Origin: CBDCLY01 sp965218715
GTDB taxonomy: Bacteria > Bacteroidota > Bacteroidia > Flavobacteriales_E > Vicingaceae
Direction of reading: 5' to 3'
Assembly: GCA_965218715.1 (NCBI GenBank)
Contig: CBDCLY010000039.1
Location: 4,581-68,580, forward strand
Length of the DNA stretch: 64,000 nt
The number at the start of each line of letters is the position of its first letter. Position 1 is the first letter of the stretch. This document shows, piece by piece, positions 40,609 through 50,025 of the stretch. The position numbers and the translations under genes were made by a program. The notes under the pieces are model-generated. The model did no database searches. It was not told where the DNA came from and saw only the letters and a program-made list of their open reading frames with translations.

Positions 40609-40637
40609 AAAACGAGCAATGTAATTTGCTCGTTTTT
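40609..40637 (+). terminator. Rho-independent terminator after the DUF3108 gene
   Basis: AAAACGAGCAA (40609-40619), a TGTAA loop and TTGCTCGTTTT with two more T (40625-40637) form an 11-bp stem, including A-U pairs, with a T-tail. It lies 21 bases after the stop and before the tryptophan dioxygenase start. Confidence 0.85.
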
Positions 40638-40671
40638 TCATGCCTTATATTTGCCAAATATTGCGAATAGA

Positions 40672-41646
40672 ATGAAGAAATCTACTGACTTGAGCCCTGA
40701 AATATTAAACAAAGTTGAAGCATTGGCTAAGAAGTATGAAGTCGCTGGTCAAGATTTAGGAGCTTACCTCGACGGACTAATACATGCAGATTATTTGAGT
40801 TATTGGGACTACATCCATTTGGATACATTGCTGAGTCTTCAAACTCCAAAAACACCCTTTCCAGACGAGTCTATTTTCATCATGTATCATCAAATAACAG
40901 AGTTGTACTTTAAACTTTGTTTGCATGAGATGGATCAACTATCCAATCAAAAAGAAATTGATGCTGATTTCATGGAGAACAGAATGAGGCGCATGAACAA
41001 TTATTTCAGGTCATTAACTGGTTCTTTTGAGATCATGGTAGATGGAATGGAAAAAGAACAATTCCTTCAATTTAGAATGGCATTGTTACCAGCAAGTGGA
41101 TTTCAATCTGGTCAATACCGAATGATTGAGTTTAAATCTACAAGCGTTTTTAATCTGTTAGAACAATCCATTCGAGAAGAAAATAGAGCAACTGAACTTA
41201 ATGCTGAAACTCTTGAAGAGCTTTACCCAAAGGTCTATTGGAAAAGAGGAGCAACTGAATTAGCCACAGGCGCTAAGACGCTTACATTGAAGCAATTTGA
41301 AGAGAAATACGACGAGCAATTCAAAAAAATAATACTCAATTCTAAAGGCAAAAACCTTAACCAACTATTGTTAAAGCTAGGTAATAATAGCTCTGACAAA
41401 TTGAAAAATGAATTGCGTGATTTTGATGTTAATGTGAACATCAATTGGCCATTAATGCATTATAAATCAGCTGTGCGTTATTTAAAATTAGACCCTGAAG
41501 ACATTGCCGCCACTGGTGGAACTAATTGGCAGAAATACCTGCCTCCACGTTTTCAAAAAAGAACATTCTTCCCAAGCATTTGGAGCAAAGAAGAACAAGA
41601 CAATTGGGGCAAATCCTGGGTTGAACAAGTTAGAAAAAGCCAATAA
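40672..41646 (+). CDS. Tryptophan 2,3-dioxygenase family protein
   Basis: 324 residues from ATG 40672. The frame extends seven codons upstream, but that part lies next to the terminator. Family segments are YHQITELYFKLCLHEMDQ (the region that carries the distal haem-pocket residues), FRSLTGSFEIM, FLQFRMALLPASGFQSGQYR (the substrate-binding FRxxLxPASGFQS motif) and the C-terminal GGTNWQKYLPP. The enzyme opens the indole ring of tryptophan to N-formylkynurenine using haem and O2. No other kynurenine pathway gene is near. It shares the last base of its stop with the start of the M23 peptidase. Confidence 0.9.
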   Translation: MKKSTDLSPEILNKVEALAKKYEVAGQDLGAYLDGLIHADYLSYWDYIHLDTLLSLQTPKTPFPDESIFIMYHQITELYFKLCLHEMDQLSNQKEIDADFMENRMRRMNNYFRSLTGSFEIMVDGMEKEQFLQFRMALLPASGFQSGQYRMIEFKSTSVFNLLEQSIREENRATELNAETLEELYPKVYWKRGATELATGAKTLTLKQFEEKYDEQFKKIILNSKGKNLNQLLLKLGNNSSDKLKNELRDFDVNVNINWPLMHYKSAVRYLKLDPEDIAATGGTNWQKYLPPRFQKRTFFPSIWSKEEQDNWGKSWVEQVRKSQ

Positions 41647-42923
41647 TGAAGAAAAAGATACAGGTAATTACACGATTATTGGTTGGAATATTAGGCGTTC
41701 TAGTGGTGGTTTTTTTAAGCCAGTTTTGGAATACCGAAGCAGAGATAAGTGCTAGCGAAATTGAACCCAAGGAAGAAATCGAAATCGCTCCAATAGTAGA
41801 GTTTGGTTTTGTGAAAGAGGATTATAACTGGAGCAGTGATCGTATTAAGTCCAACCAATTTCTATCCAATATTCTACTGCCGCATGGAGTGGATTATGTT
41901 ACCATTGATGCCATTGCCAAAAAATCGAAAGAAGTATACGATGTTAGAAAATTATTAGCTGGTAAACCTTACCATGTTATCAAAAGCAAAGACTCTAGTA
42001 ATCAAGTATTGGCCTTCATTTATCAGCCCAATGCAATTGACTATGTTGTTTATGATTTAAGGGACAGTTTGCACATTTCAAAGGGAGAAAAACCAGTAGT
42101 AATTGAGGAAAAAAGTCTATCAGGAATTATCAATTCATCCCTATACCTTAGCCTTACAGAAAACAATGCTAGCCCTGCATTGGCAGTAAGAATGGCGGAT
42201 ATTTTTGCCTGGTCTATCGATTTTTATGGCATTCAAAAAGGGGATTGGTTTAAGGTCATTTATGAGGTAAAAAAAGTAGATGGGGAAGCCATTGGTATTG
42301 GTGGAATAAAGGCGATACAATTCAATCATATCAATCGCGACTTTTATGCCTTTCACTTTGAGAATGAGGAGCAAGAAGATTATTTCGATGAAAAAGCAGA
42401 GAGCCTAAGAAAAGCCTTTCTAAAATCTCCTTTGAAATTTAGTCGACTATCGTCGCGCTATTCTAGAAGTCGATTTCATCCTGTACAAAAAAGATGGAAA
42501 GCGCATTTAGGAACAGATTATGCTGCCCCAACCGGAACTCCAATCATGAGCACAGGAGATGGCGTTGTGGTTGAATCAAAGAGGAAAAGGGCCAATGGCA
42601 ATTATGTAAAAGTTAAACACAATAGCGCCTACACCACTCAGTACCTGCACATGAGCAAGCGCAATGTAAAAGTTGGACAGGCAGTGAAACAGGGCGACAT
42701 TATTGGTTATGTTGGCAGCACAGGATTAGCAACTGGACCTCATGTCTGTTATCGTTTTTGGGAAAATGGCAAACAAGTGGACCATTTACGCCAAGATTTC
42801 CCATCGGCTGAGCCCATCTTGGAGAAATACATGAATGATTTTGAAGCCATAAAGAAAAAGCTTGAAAAACAGTTGGAGGCCATTACTTTAGACGAGGAAA
42901 ATACCTTAAGCCTACAATCATAA
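41646..42923 (+). CDS. M23 family metallopeptidase, membrane-anchored (LytM type)
   Basis: 425 residues. A hydrophobic N-terminal segment (LLVGILGVLVVVFLSQFW) anchors it. A Csd3/OapA-like N-terminal region follows (VDYVTIDAIAKKSKEVYDVRKL). The LytM domain has HLGTDYAAPTGTPIMSTGDG with the first zinc ligands, YLHM and GPHVCYRFW (H-x-H-like end). It likely cuts peptidoglycan cross-links. Its stop overlaps the convergent ion-channel gene by six bases, unusually tight. Confidence 0.88.
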   Translation: MKKKIQVITRLLVGILGVLVVVFLSQFWNTEAEISASEIEPKEEIEIAPIVEFGFVKEDYNWSSDRIKSNQFLSNILLPHGVDYVTIDAIAKKSKEVYDVRKLLAGKPYHVIKSKDSSNQVLAFIYQPNAIDYVVYDLRDSLHISKGEKPVVIEEKSLSGIINSSLYLSLTENNASPALAVRMADIFAWSIDFYGIQKGDWFKVIYEVKKVDGEAIGIGGIKAIQFNHINRDFYAFHFENEEQEDYFDEKAESLRKAFLKSPLKFSRLSSRYSRSRFHPVQKRWKAHLGTDYAAPTGTPIMSTGDGVVVESKRKRANGNYVKVKHNSAYTTQYLHMSKRNVKVGQAVKQGDIIGYVGSTGLATGPHVCYRFWENGKQVDHLRQDFPSAEPILEKYMNDFEAIKKKLEKQLEAITLDEENTLSLQS

Positions 42924-43760
42924 AACCGCACCACAAAACTTACAGTGTTTTGCATCTGGGTCATGACCTTCATGTGAGCATTCTTTACAAGCTTGAGTAG
43001 AAATGTCTTTCTTCGAACCAGCCAATGCAATTTCCGCAGTAACAATCCCTGTTGGAACAGCGATTATTCCATAACCAATTAACATCACTACAGAAGCAAT
43101 GGATTGCCCTAGGGTAGTTGAGGGGGCGATGTCGCCATAACCAACAGTAGTAATGGTTACGATGGTCCAATACATACTATAAGGGATACTCGTAAAGCCA
43201 TTTTCTGGCCCTTCAACAATGTACATTATCGAGCCTACGATTAAAACTAGAACAATAACTCCCCCAATAAACACTGTTATTTTTGCTGCACTTTGCACCA
43301 AAGCTTTTTTCAGCATTTGCGCTTCCGATAAATACCTCGTTAGTTTTAACACACGGAAAATTCTAAGCAAGCGAATGGTTCTGATGACCAAAAGATAACT
43401 AGGACCTGCAATGAAATAGCTTAAATAGGTTGGCGCAATGGAGATAAAATCAACTATCCCCATGAAACTAAAAATGTACTTGAAAGGTTTGCCAACCAAT
43501 ACCACTCTTAAAATGTATTCTATGGTAAAGAGGATGGTGAAGATGAGCTCAAAAACATTGAGTACGGTTTCATGTCTTTCTCTAATTCCTGGAACTGTTT
43601 CAAGAACCACTGACAATACAGATAGTAAAATAGCAACCAACAGCACCACATCAAAGAACTTTCCTTTTGGGGTATCTGCCTCAAAAATGATTTCATGCAA
43701 TTGATCCTTCCATTTAGATCGTTTGCCAGGTTTCTGAATATGTTCTGAATTGCTTTCCAT
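42918..43760 (-). CDS. Voltage-gated-type ion channel (six-TM, K+ selectivity filter) with C-terminal zinc-ribbon-like motif
   Basis: 280 residues. The S1-S6 pattern of voltage-sensor channels is visible: S4 is RTIRLLRIFRVLKLTRY (127-143) and the pore helix leads into TVGYGD (205-210), the potassium selectivity filter. The tail (ACKECSHEGHDPDAKHCKFC, ~257-276) has two C-x2-C pairs and two His, a likely zinc-binding knuckle uncommon in this family. It may couple ion flow to metal or redox state. Its stop overlaps the M23 peptidase stop. Confidence 0.85.
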   Translation of the reverse strand: MESNSEHIQKPGKRSKWKDQLHEIIFEADTPKGKFFDVVLLVAILLSVLSVVLETVPGIRERHETVLNVFELIFTILFTIEYILRVVLVGKPFKYIFSFMGIVDFISIAPTYLSYFIAGPSYLLVIRTIRLLRIFRVLKLTRYLSEAQMLKKALVQSAAKITVFIGGVIVLVLIVGSIMYIVEGPENGFTSIPYSMYWTIVTITTVGYGDIAPSTTLGQSIASVVMLIGYGIIAVPTGIVTAEIALAGSKKDISTQACKECSHEGHDPDAKHCKFCGAVL

Positions 43761-43800
43761 AAACTCGTGCTAAATTTAGTTATTTTGGTGCTTCGTGCCC

Positions 43801-44682
43801 ATGAAATTAATTAGCCCCGTCAACAATGGATTTCCAGAGATTAGATTGAACCACAAGAACACTTTTGGTTTTTTCGGTTCTTGTTTTGCAGAAAACATTG
43901 GCGAACAGTTTAAGACGCATCAATTTCTTAGCTACATCAATCCAATAGGAATTGCCTTCAACCCCATTTCCTTGATTAAGCTTATCACTAGAGAAACTGT
44001 TTTTTCTGAAGAGGAATTTGACCCAAAGAGCTTGTTTCATTATGACATCCACAGTCAATTTATTGGAAAGGATTTAAAAGAAACTGTAAGTAACGCCAAT
44101 CAAGCGCTTGCTCAAAAAGAAGAGGCCATTAAAAAGAGCAATTTTCTCTTCATCACTTGGGGAACTGCCTGGGCTTATGAATTGAAATCAAGTGGAGCGT
44201 TGGTCAACAATTGTCACAAACAAAAAGCAGATTTGTTTAGCAAATGCCTATTGGATGTAAATGAAATTGTTGAGGCTTGGAAAATTGGCATTCGATCTCT
44301 AAAAGAAAAGAACCCAAGTCTAGAAATTGTGTTTACTGTCAGTCCGGTTCGGCATTTAAAAGATGGCTTTCACGAGAATCAATTGAGTAAATCAACCTTG
44401 CATTTGGCATTGCATCAATTAATTGCCAATCAAGATGATCTGCATTATTTTCCTTCTTATGAAATTGTGATGGATGAGATGAGGGATTACCGCTTTTATA
44501 AAGAAGATCTAATTCACCTCAACAAAATTGGCATCCGCTACATCTGGGAAATTGTTTTCGATAAAATCATCAGTGAAAAAAGCCAAAAAATCATTGAACA
44601 GGTGGCCCAAATAAAAAGTGGGATAGCCCACAAAGCTTTTCATCCCGATAGCAAGGAACACCTAGCATTCATCAAAGGCTAA
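43801..44682 (+). CDS. GSCFA domain protein
   Basis: 293 residues from ATG 43801; a GTG six bases upstream is less likely. The family signature, FGFFGSCFAENIGEQF, is near the N-terminus, followed by NPIGIAFNPIS and the C-terminal TVSPVRHLKDGFHENQLSK block with its likely catalytic His. GSCFA proteins belong to an SGNH-hydrolase-like group common in Bacteroidota; the substrate is unknown. Start codons of this gene and the ion channel are 41 bases apart, so a shared control region is likely. Confidence 0.88.
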   Translation: MKLISPVNNGFPEIRLNHKNTFGFFGSCFAENIGEQFKTHQFLSYINPIGIAFNPISLIKLITRETVFSEEEFDPKSLFHYDIHSQFIGKDLKETVSNANQALAQKEEAIKKSNFLFITWGTAWAYELKSSGALVNNCHKQKADLFSKCLLDVNEIVEAWKIGIRSLKEKNPSLEIVFTVSPVRHLKDGFHENQLSKSTLHLALHQLIANQDDLHYFPSYEIVMDEMRDYRFYKEDLIHLNKIGIRYIWEIVFDKIISEKSQKIIEQVAQIKSGIAHKAFHPDSKEHLAFIKG

Positions 44683-44756
44683 TTCAGAAAATGGAAATGC
44701 TCCAAGAAAAAGAAGGCATTTCTTTTCAAGAGGAAATTATAGCTTGTAATCAGAAA

Positions 44757-45515
44757 TTACTTCCTTAATAAATAGGCTGAACTGGCTTGTGCCGTTGGCA
44801 TGATTAATAGGTCATTTACATTGACATGGGCTGGTCTCGAGATCATAAATTCTATTGCCTCAGCAATGTCTTGCGCCATCAATGGCTGATATCCCTGATA
44901 AACTGCATCTGCCTTTTCATCATCTCCATTGAACCGCACATTGGAAAATTCTGTTTCAACGGCACCCGGACAAACTGCACTCACCCGAATTCCATGTTGC
45001 AATAAATCCATGCGCATGGCCTTGGTAATTCCTTCAACGGCATGTTTTGTGGCACAATACACATTGCCTTTTGCATACACTTCTTTGCCAGCAATGGACC
45101 CAACATTGATGATTTGCCCGCTTCTCTTATTAATCATCCTTGGCATTATTTTTCTCGACACATATAATAAGCCTTTGATGTTGGTATCGATCATGTTTTC
45201 CCAATCCTCAATTTCACCGTCTTGGATGTCACTAAACCCTTTTGCTAATCCTGCATTGTTTAACAATACATCAATGTTTTCCCAATCTTTAGGAAGTCCA
45301 TCTAAGGCTTGGTCCACTTGCTTTTGGTCTCTAACATCAAAACACAAAGTATGTACATCAATTCGAAACTCGTTTTCCAATTTATTCTTCAAGGTTTGAA
45401 GCAAATGATCTCTTCTGCCTGTGATGATTAAATGATGTCCTTTTGCTGCCAATATTTTTGCAGTTGCTTCTCCTATTCCAGAGCTTGCTCCGGTAATCAT
45501 GATTTTTTTAGCCAT
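44757..45515 (-). CDS. Short-chain dehydrogenase/reductase (classical SDR, YdfG-like)
   Basis: 252 residues, the usual length. The NAD(P)-binding TGASSGIG loop is at residues 7-14, NNAG follows mid-protein, and the active-site Y-x3-K is in YCATKHAVEG with a Ser in NVGSIAG. The GAVETEF segment resembles YdfG-like enzymes that reduce serine- or 3-hydroxy-acid-type substrates, but the substrate is not shown. It overlaps the pirin start by eight bases, so the two form an operon. Confidence 0.9.
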   Translation of the reverse strand: MAKKIMITGASSGIGEATAKILAAKGHHLIITGRRDHLLQTLKNKLENEFRIDVHTLCFDVRDQKQVDQALDGLPKDWENIDVLLNNAGLAKGFSDIQDGEIEDWENMIDTNIKGLLYVSRKIMPRMINKRSGQIINVGSIAGKEVYAKGNVYCATKHAVEGITKAMRMDLLQHGIRVSAVCPGAVETEFSNVRFNGDDEKADAVYQGYQPLMAQDIAEAIEFMISRPAHVNVNDLLIMPTAQASSAYLLRK

Positions 45516-46266
45516 TGAATTGTGCTCTTTGTGTGTAGGTTTGATAATCTAGTTTTTTTAATGAGGAAATGTAGAACAGTTTTGCTCGTCCTTGACTTTC
45601 AACCTCCAGTTTTTCTTGATCGCTCAAAATGAAATAATCATCCGCCTCTAATTGGTCCCCTTCAATTTTTAATTGTCCGTCAATCAAATAAAAAGAATGG
45701 TATTTATCTGCTTTCATTTCCAATTGATGATTGCCTTCATTTAAATCCAATTGATATATACTGACGCCTGGTGTATCCATTTGCAAAGGCGAGCCTTCTC
45801 CTTTGAAAGTAATTTGAGAATAACCTTCCTTCTCCTCTTTTGGAAATTGTTCTATAGGATAATCGTCATAAGAAGCTGGCTTTACCATGCTTTTTTCTAA
45901 ATTGGGATCAAACCAAATTTGAAACATGTGTGCCCCTGGATTTAGCTTCTCAGAATGTGATATCCCATTTCCTGCTCGAATAATTTGTACAGCCCCTTTT
46001 TCCAATTTGATCCATTTGTTCATTTTAGTATCAAAATGCTCCAATGAATCTTGCAAAACAAAAGACATGATTTCAAAACCCTGATGAGGATGTAAGCCAA
46101 TTGTGCTGCCATTGTCCGACCAAGCATGGGCCCAATAAAACAGGTTGGAATATGGTTTTATATGTCCTCCTTCCCTTGGAAATCCTATGGGTTTATTTTC
46201 CAATATCTCTCCATTATTGAATTGTCCGCTCGCTTGTTGATTCTTCTTTATTACTTGTATTCCCAT
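45508..46266 (-). CDS. Pirin family protein (bicupin)
   Basis: 252 residues. The N-terminal cupin contains the metal-binding stretch LHPHQGFEIMSFVL (two His) and the later GNGISHSEKLNPG (His and Glu), typical of iron-binding pirins. Bacterial pirins include quercetin-dioxygenase-like and regulatory members; the role here is open. The gene sits four bases downstream of a small lipoprotein gene and overlaps the SDR. Confidence 0.88.
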   Translation of the reverse strand: MGIQVIKKNQQASGQFNNGEILENKPIGFPREGGHIKPYSNLFYWAHAWSDNGSTIGLHPHQGFEIMSFVLQDSLEHFDTKMNKWIKLEKGAVQIIRAGNGISHSEKLNPGAHMFQIWFDPNLEKSMVKPASYDDYPIEQFPKEEKEGYSQITFKGEGSPLQMDTPGVSIYQLDLNEGNHQLEMKADKYHSFYLIDGQLKIEGDQLEADDYFILSDQEKLEVESQGRAKLFYISSLKKLDYQTYTQRAQFNG

Positions 46267-46270
46267 GGTC

Positions 46271-46891
46271 TCAGTTCATTATCAATTTCAGGTTCTTTAA
46301 AGAAATGGTTTCTGTAGAATCACTACAATCCTCGCTTAAAACTTCTGGAGGGTCTTTCAACCAATCAACATCAGCAATGCAAATCGTAGTTGTTCTTTCT
46401 AATGTTTTTAAACCCACAACACTAACGATACTTTCACTGACTTCCGCATCACCAAAAGTTCTTGCTAATATTAGATGCTCCTTTGTTTCGTCATTGTCCT
46501 TATTGTATTTTATCCCCCAATATCTTGTGCCGTAATCATATTGTTCTGCAACTACCAATAGCACTTCATCATCTCCTATTTTCTTTTTTCCTATCGGAAG
46601 TAGTGACGTTTCCTCACTCCAATCAAACTCCTTTATGGCTTCAAAATAATCTTGAAACTTAAGTGGAATCAGTTTCTCATTTTGAAATTTCGAATACTCG
46701 AATTCCTCGTCAATTTCAAACCTTATTGTTTCATCGCTTATGCTTTCGAAAAGGCTCAATAAACTGGTTTCACTAAGCTCTTTTGTCGATGTTATTTCAT
46801 CAATGCTTTCGCTCTTGCTATCGTTTTTCGCTTGTTCAACTGAACAACTTACAAGTAAGAGACTAAAAATTAAATGAATTATTGATCGCAT
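46271..46891 (-). CDS. Hypothetical lipoprotein
   Basis: 206 residues. A lipoprotein signal ends at LVSC (Cys16). The mature part starts acidic and serine-rich (NDSKSESIDEITST) and then has a beta-rich body (DDEVLLVVAEQYDYGTRYWGI). No family is recognised. It is first in a three-gene run with pirin and SDR. Confidence 0.6.
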   Translation of the reverse strand: MRSIIHLIFSLLLVSCSVEQAKNDSKSESIDEITSTKELSETSLLSLFESISDETIRFEIDEEFEYSKFQNEKLIPLKFQDYFEAIKEFDWSEETSLLPIGKKKIGDDEVLLVVAEQYDYGTRYWGIKYNKDNDETKEHLILARTFGDAEVSESIVSVVGLKTLERTTTICIADVDWLKDPPEVLSEDCSDSTETISLKNLKLIMN

Positions 46892-46981
46892 TCCTTTTAG
46901 TTATCGCATACTAAATTATGTATTGATTATCTAGAGAACAAGACACCAAGCAGATTGTTATTGAAACAAACCCTTTCCTTC

Positions 46982-49900
46982 TTAGCTTTTCGGTCGTTCG
47001 CGCTTTTTCTCTGGTCGTGGTTTTGTCTTAATGGCAACTTGATGCTCATCTCTGGCCACCATTTCTAAACGCTCCATGCTAGTTACCTCAACAGTTGGAA
47101 AAGAAAACTCTAGCATCACTTTTCCCTTAATGGAATAACAAGCCTTCCCTCTAAATGGGAACTGACTTACAACTGGTGGAAAGTGAACAGTGTCTATCCA
47201 ATCGCCAGCATGGTCTAGCAATGTGCCAAACTGCATGGTTTTTTGATTGCTCGTTCTGGTGTTTTTTACCGTGACCAAATACCCCACAATGTGCACCATT
47301 TTCCCTTCATGATTGGCTAAATCTTTTGCCAAAAACTTGCTTGGAATGTCCTCTTTTAATAAATCAAACGGACTACATAAAGGAAAACCCAAAAGATCCA
47401 TTTCATCATAGGCATCATCGTAAGCATAGCTATCCAATTGAGGAAGTTTTGTAGATGGTGCTTTCACCTGAAACAAGCTTGGCAAATCTTGGCCGGGTAA
47501 ATTCTTGCGCAGCAAACGATACATTTTCCACAGCAAAGCATGCTTAGATTCTTTGCTAAATCGAAAGGCCTTTACACGAATCAGTAGGCTAAGTTGTTCA
47601 ATGGAAATGGGACAGCGATGGATGAAATCTTCTAAGTCTAAATAAGGTCCTTTCTCTCTTTCCAGAATGATTTTCTTGATGCTGTTCACCTCCAACTCCT
47701 TAATCATGTGGAACCCCATAAAGATGCTTCGCTCTCCTTCTAAAATAGACAAGAAATCGCTGGTATTGATGCAAGGGGCTTCTACCTTGCCACCCATCAT
47801 TTTGGCTTCATGAAAGTAAATTTCGCTACGGTAAAATCCTCCTCCATTATTAACAACACCCAAGATGAATTCCATGGGATGGTGGGCTCTTAAATACAAG
47901 CTCTGATAGCTTTCTATGGCATAAGAAGCCGAATGCCCTTTCGAAAAAGCGTATCCAGCAAAACTTTCTGTTTGTCGCCACACCTCGGCAGTTAAAGCAT
48001 CTGGATACCCTTTTGCCTTGCAGTTATTGAAGAACTTTTCTTTCACTTTGGTAAACTCTCCTCTAGACCGAAACTTTCCCGACATTCCCCTGCGAAGCAC
48101 ATCCGCTTCCCCCAAATCCAAGCCTGCAAAATAATGCGCCACCTTAATCACATCTTCTTGATAAACCATCACCCCATAGGTTTCCTTCATTAAGTCTTGC
48201 ATGATCTGCGGAGTTTCCTTTTTCCAATCTTCATTATCCGTTTGCGATCGCAGGATGTATTGCCGCATCATGCCCGACTTTGCTACACCTGGCCGAATGA
48301 TAGAGCTAGCCGCAACAAGGCCTAGATAAGTTTTCACTTTCAGCTTTCTCAACAACATTCGCATGGCGGGTGATTCAATGTAGAAACAGCCAATGGTATT
48401 TCCGGTACTTAGTAGTTCGTTGATCTTGTCATCCATCATGAATTGATCTGTTGCATGAATGTCCAAGTCTAAATCCTTGCCTCTTGCCCAAACCAAATCC
48501 AAGGCATCTTTAATTTTTCCTAAGCCTCGCTGACTTAAAACATCGTATTTGTAAAGGCCAGCATCTTCTGCATGTACCATATCAAATTGAACAGTAGGAT
48601 AACCTTTTGGAGGAATATCTGTGGCAGAATAATAATGAATTGGCTTCTCCGAAATGAGCACTCCTCCAGCATGTATACTCAGGTGATTGGGTATGCCTTC
48701 CATGTAACGTGCATAGCGGTAGATGAGTCGAACATAATCGTCTGGGTTTTGCTGTTGACTCTTCTCCGATGCCAACCGGTCCATCTCTTCTTTTGGCAAA
48801 CCAAAAACCTTCCCCAATTCACGCATTAACGAACGATAAGTAAAACTGGTATAGGTGGCCAATAAAGCAATTTGCTTGCTTGGCCCATAACGTTGAAAAA
48901 GATAATCGCTCACCGTATCGCGGTCTTTCCAAGAAAAATCAATATCAAAATCGGGAGGATTTTCTCGATATGGATTGATGAAACGCTCGAAATACAAATC
49001 CAATTTTACCGGATCTACATCGGTAATGCGAAGCAAATATGCCACTACACTATTGGCTCCACTACCTCTTCCCACATAAAAAAAGCCTTGCTCACGTGCA
49101 AAGCGCAGCATGTCCCAATTGATTAAAAAATAAGCGTCGAAACCCTGGCCTTGAATTAGCTTCAACTCTTTCTCTAACCTCGGAAGAACAGGCTCTTGCT
49201 CTGCTTTACTTGGATACCTGTAAGCTAAATTCTCTTGACACAACTGCCTTAAAAGCACTTGATCTTCTTCTTTCGAAGCGGTGAAAGATGCCTTATTGTG
49301 GTTGACTGCTCCACTTTTTTGTTTGCCTTTATAGCTGAACTGAATTTTTGCTTGATCGATGATAAAAGCCGTGTTGCGAACAATGAGGGGAAAGTCTTTC
49401 AGAAAATCATCCAGTTCCTCTTTGCTGTACATTCGATCCTCTGGTTGACAAAAATCACTGCTTTGAAGTTTACTCAACAAAGAATTTTCTCCAATTGCTC
49501 TTAAAAGGCGGTGTACGTTGTAAGCTCTTTTATCTTGTGTTGTAACGGGCTGTAGCAAGACAAAGCGCTCTTGATGTCCTCTCCAAGGAGAAAAGGACAA
49601 TTGCTTGAGTTCATGCAAAGCAATGCCAATGAATTCATTGGGTTTTAGCTGAATGAATTGATGCTTATAGCGCGAAAAAGGATAAATGACCCAGCAGCGT
49701 TTCAAGCTTTTTGCTCGTTCTGGTATGCTCTCTTTATGGTGTAGAAAAAAAGACAAGTAATCGTTGAGCTCTTGAAAGCCCCGGTTGTTTTTGGCCAGCA
49801 CCACAAATTGTTGTTTGATGCCATTTCGAAAATCAACGCCGATGAGGGGTTTTATTCCATTCTGATGTGCTTCGCGAACAAAGTTGAGGCAGGCCGAAGT

Positions 49901-50020
49901 ATTGTTGATATCGGTTAAGGCAAGGGCCGGAAATCCCATGGATTGAGATAAGTTAAGCAGCTCTTCCGCCTGCATCGTTCCATAACGGAAGCTAAAAACA
50001 CTGTGACAATTTAGATACAT
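46982..50020 (-). CDS. DnaE2-like error-prone DNA polymerase III alpha subunit (ImuC type)
   Basis: 1,012 residues, shorter than replicative DnaE1. An N-terminal PHP domain (HSVFSFRYGTMQAEELL) precedes the C-family polymerase. The catalytic aspartates are in PDFDIDF (~354-360) and YKYDVLSQRGLGKI. A C-terminal OB-fold (VHIVGYLVTVKNTRTS) and a Lys/Arg tail follow. In other bacteria DnaE2/ImuC acts in damage-induced mutagenesis with an ImuB or DinB-family partner; here dinB is directly upstream with a five-base gap. No imuA is visible. Confidence 0.85.
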   Translation of the reverse strand: MYLNCHSVFSFRYGTMQAEELLNLSQSMGFPALALTDINNTSACLNFVREAHQNGIKPLIGVDFRNGIKQQFVVLAKNNRGFQELNDYLSFFLHHKESIPERAKSLKRCWVIYPFSRYKHQFIQLKPNEFIGIALHELKQLSFSPWRGHQERFVLLQPVTTQDKRAYNVHRLLRAIGENSLLSKLQSSDFCQPEDRMYSKEELDDFLKDFPLIVRNTAFIIDQAKIQFSYKGKQKSGAVNHNKASFTASKEEDQVLLRQLCQENLAYRYPSKAEQEPVLPRLEKELKLIQGQGFDAYFLINWDMLRFAREQGFFYVGRGSGANSVVAYLLRITDVDPVKLDLYFERFINPYRENPPDFDIDFSWKDRDTVSDYLFQRYGPSKQIALLATYTSFTYRSLMRELGKVFGLPKEEMDRLASEKSQQQNPDDYVRLIYRYARYMEGIPNHLSIHAGGVLISEKPIHYYSATDIPPKGYPTVQFDMVHAEDAGLYKYDVLSQRGLGKIKDALDLVWARGKDLDLDIHATDQFMMDDKINELLSTGNTIGCFYIESPAMRMLLRKLKVKTYLGLVAASSIIRPGVAKSGMMRQYILRSQTDNEDWKKETPQIMQDLMKETYGVMVYQEDVIKVAHYFAGLDLGEADVLRRGMSGKFRSRGEFTKVKEKFFNNCKAKGYPDALTAEVWRQTESFAGYAFSKGHSASYAIESYQSLYLRAHHPMEFILGVVNNGGGFYRSEIYFHEAKMMGGKVEAPCINTSDFLSILEGERSIFMGFHMIKELEVNSIKKIILEREKGPYLDLEDFIHRCPISIEQLSLLIRVKAFRFSKESKHALLWKMYRLLRKNLPGQDLPSLFQVKAPSTKLPQLDSYAYDDAYDEMDLLGFPLCSPFDLLKEDIPSKFLAKDLANHEGKMVHIVGYLVTVKNTRTSNQKTMQFGTLLDHAGDWIDTVHFPPVVSQFPFRGKACYSIKGKVMLEFSFPTVEVTSMERLEMVARDEHQVAIKTKPRPEKKRERPKS

Positions 50021-50025
50021 CTGAA

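Noticed and set aside
40651..40671. Upstream start of the tryptophan dioxygenase-like gene
   Set aside because: It lies 14 bases after a terminator and adds seven residues without family similarity; ATG 40672 is better.
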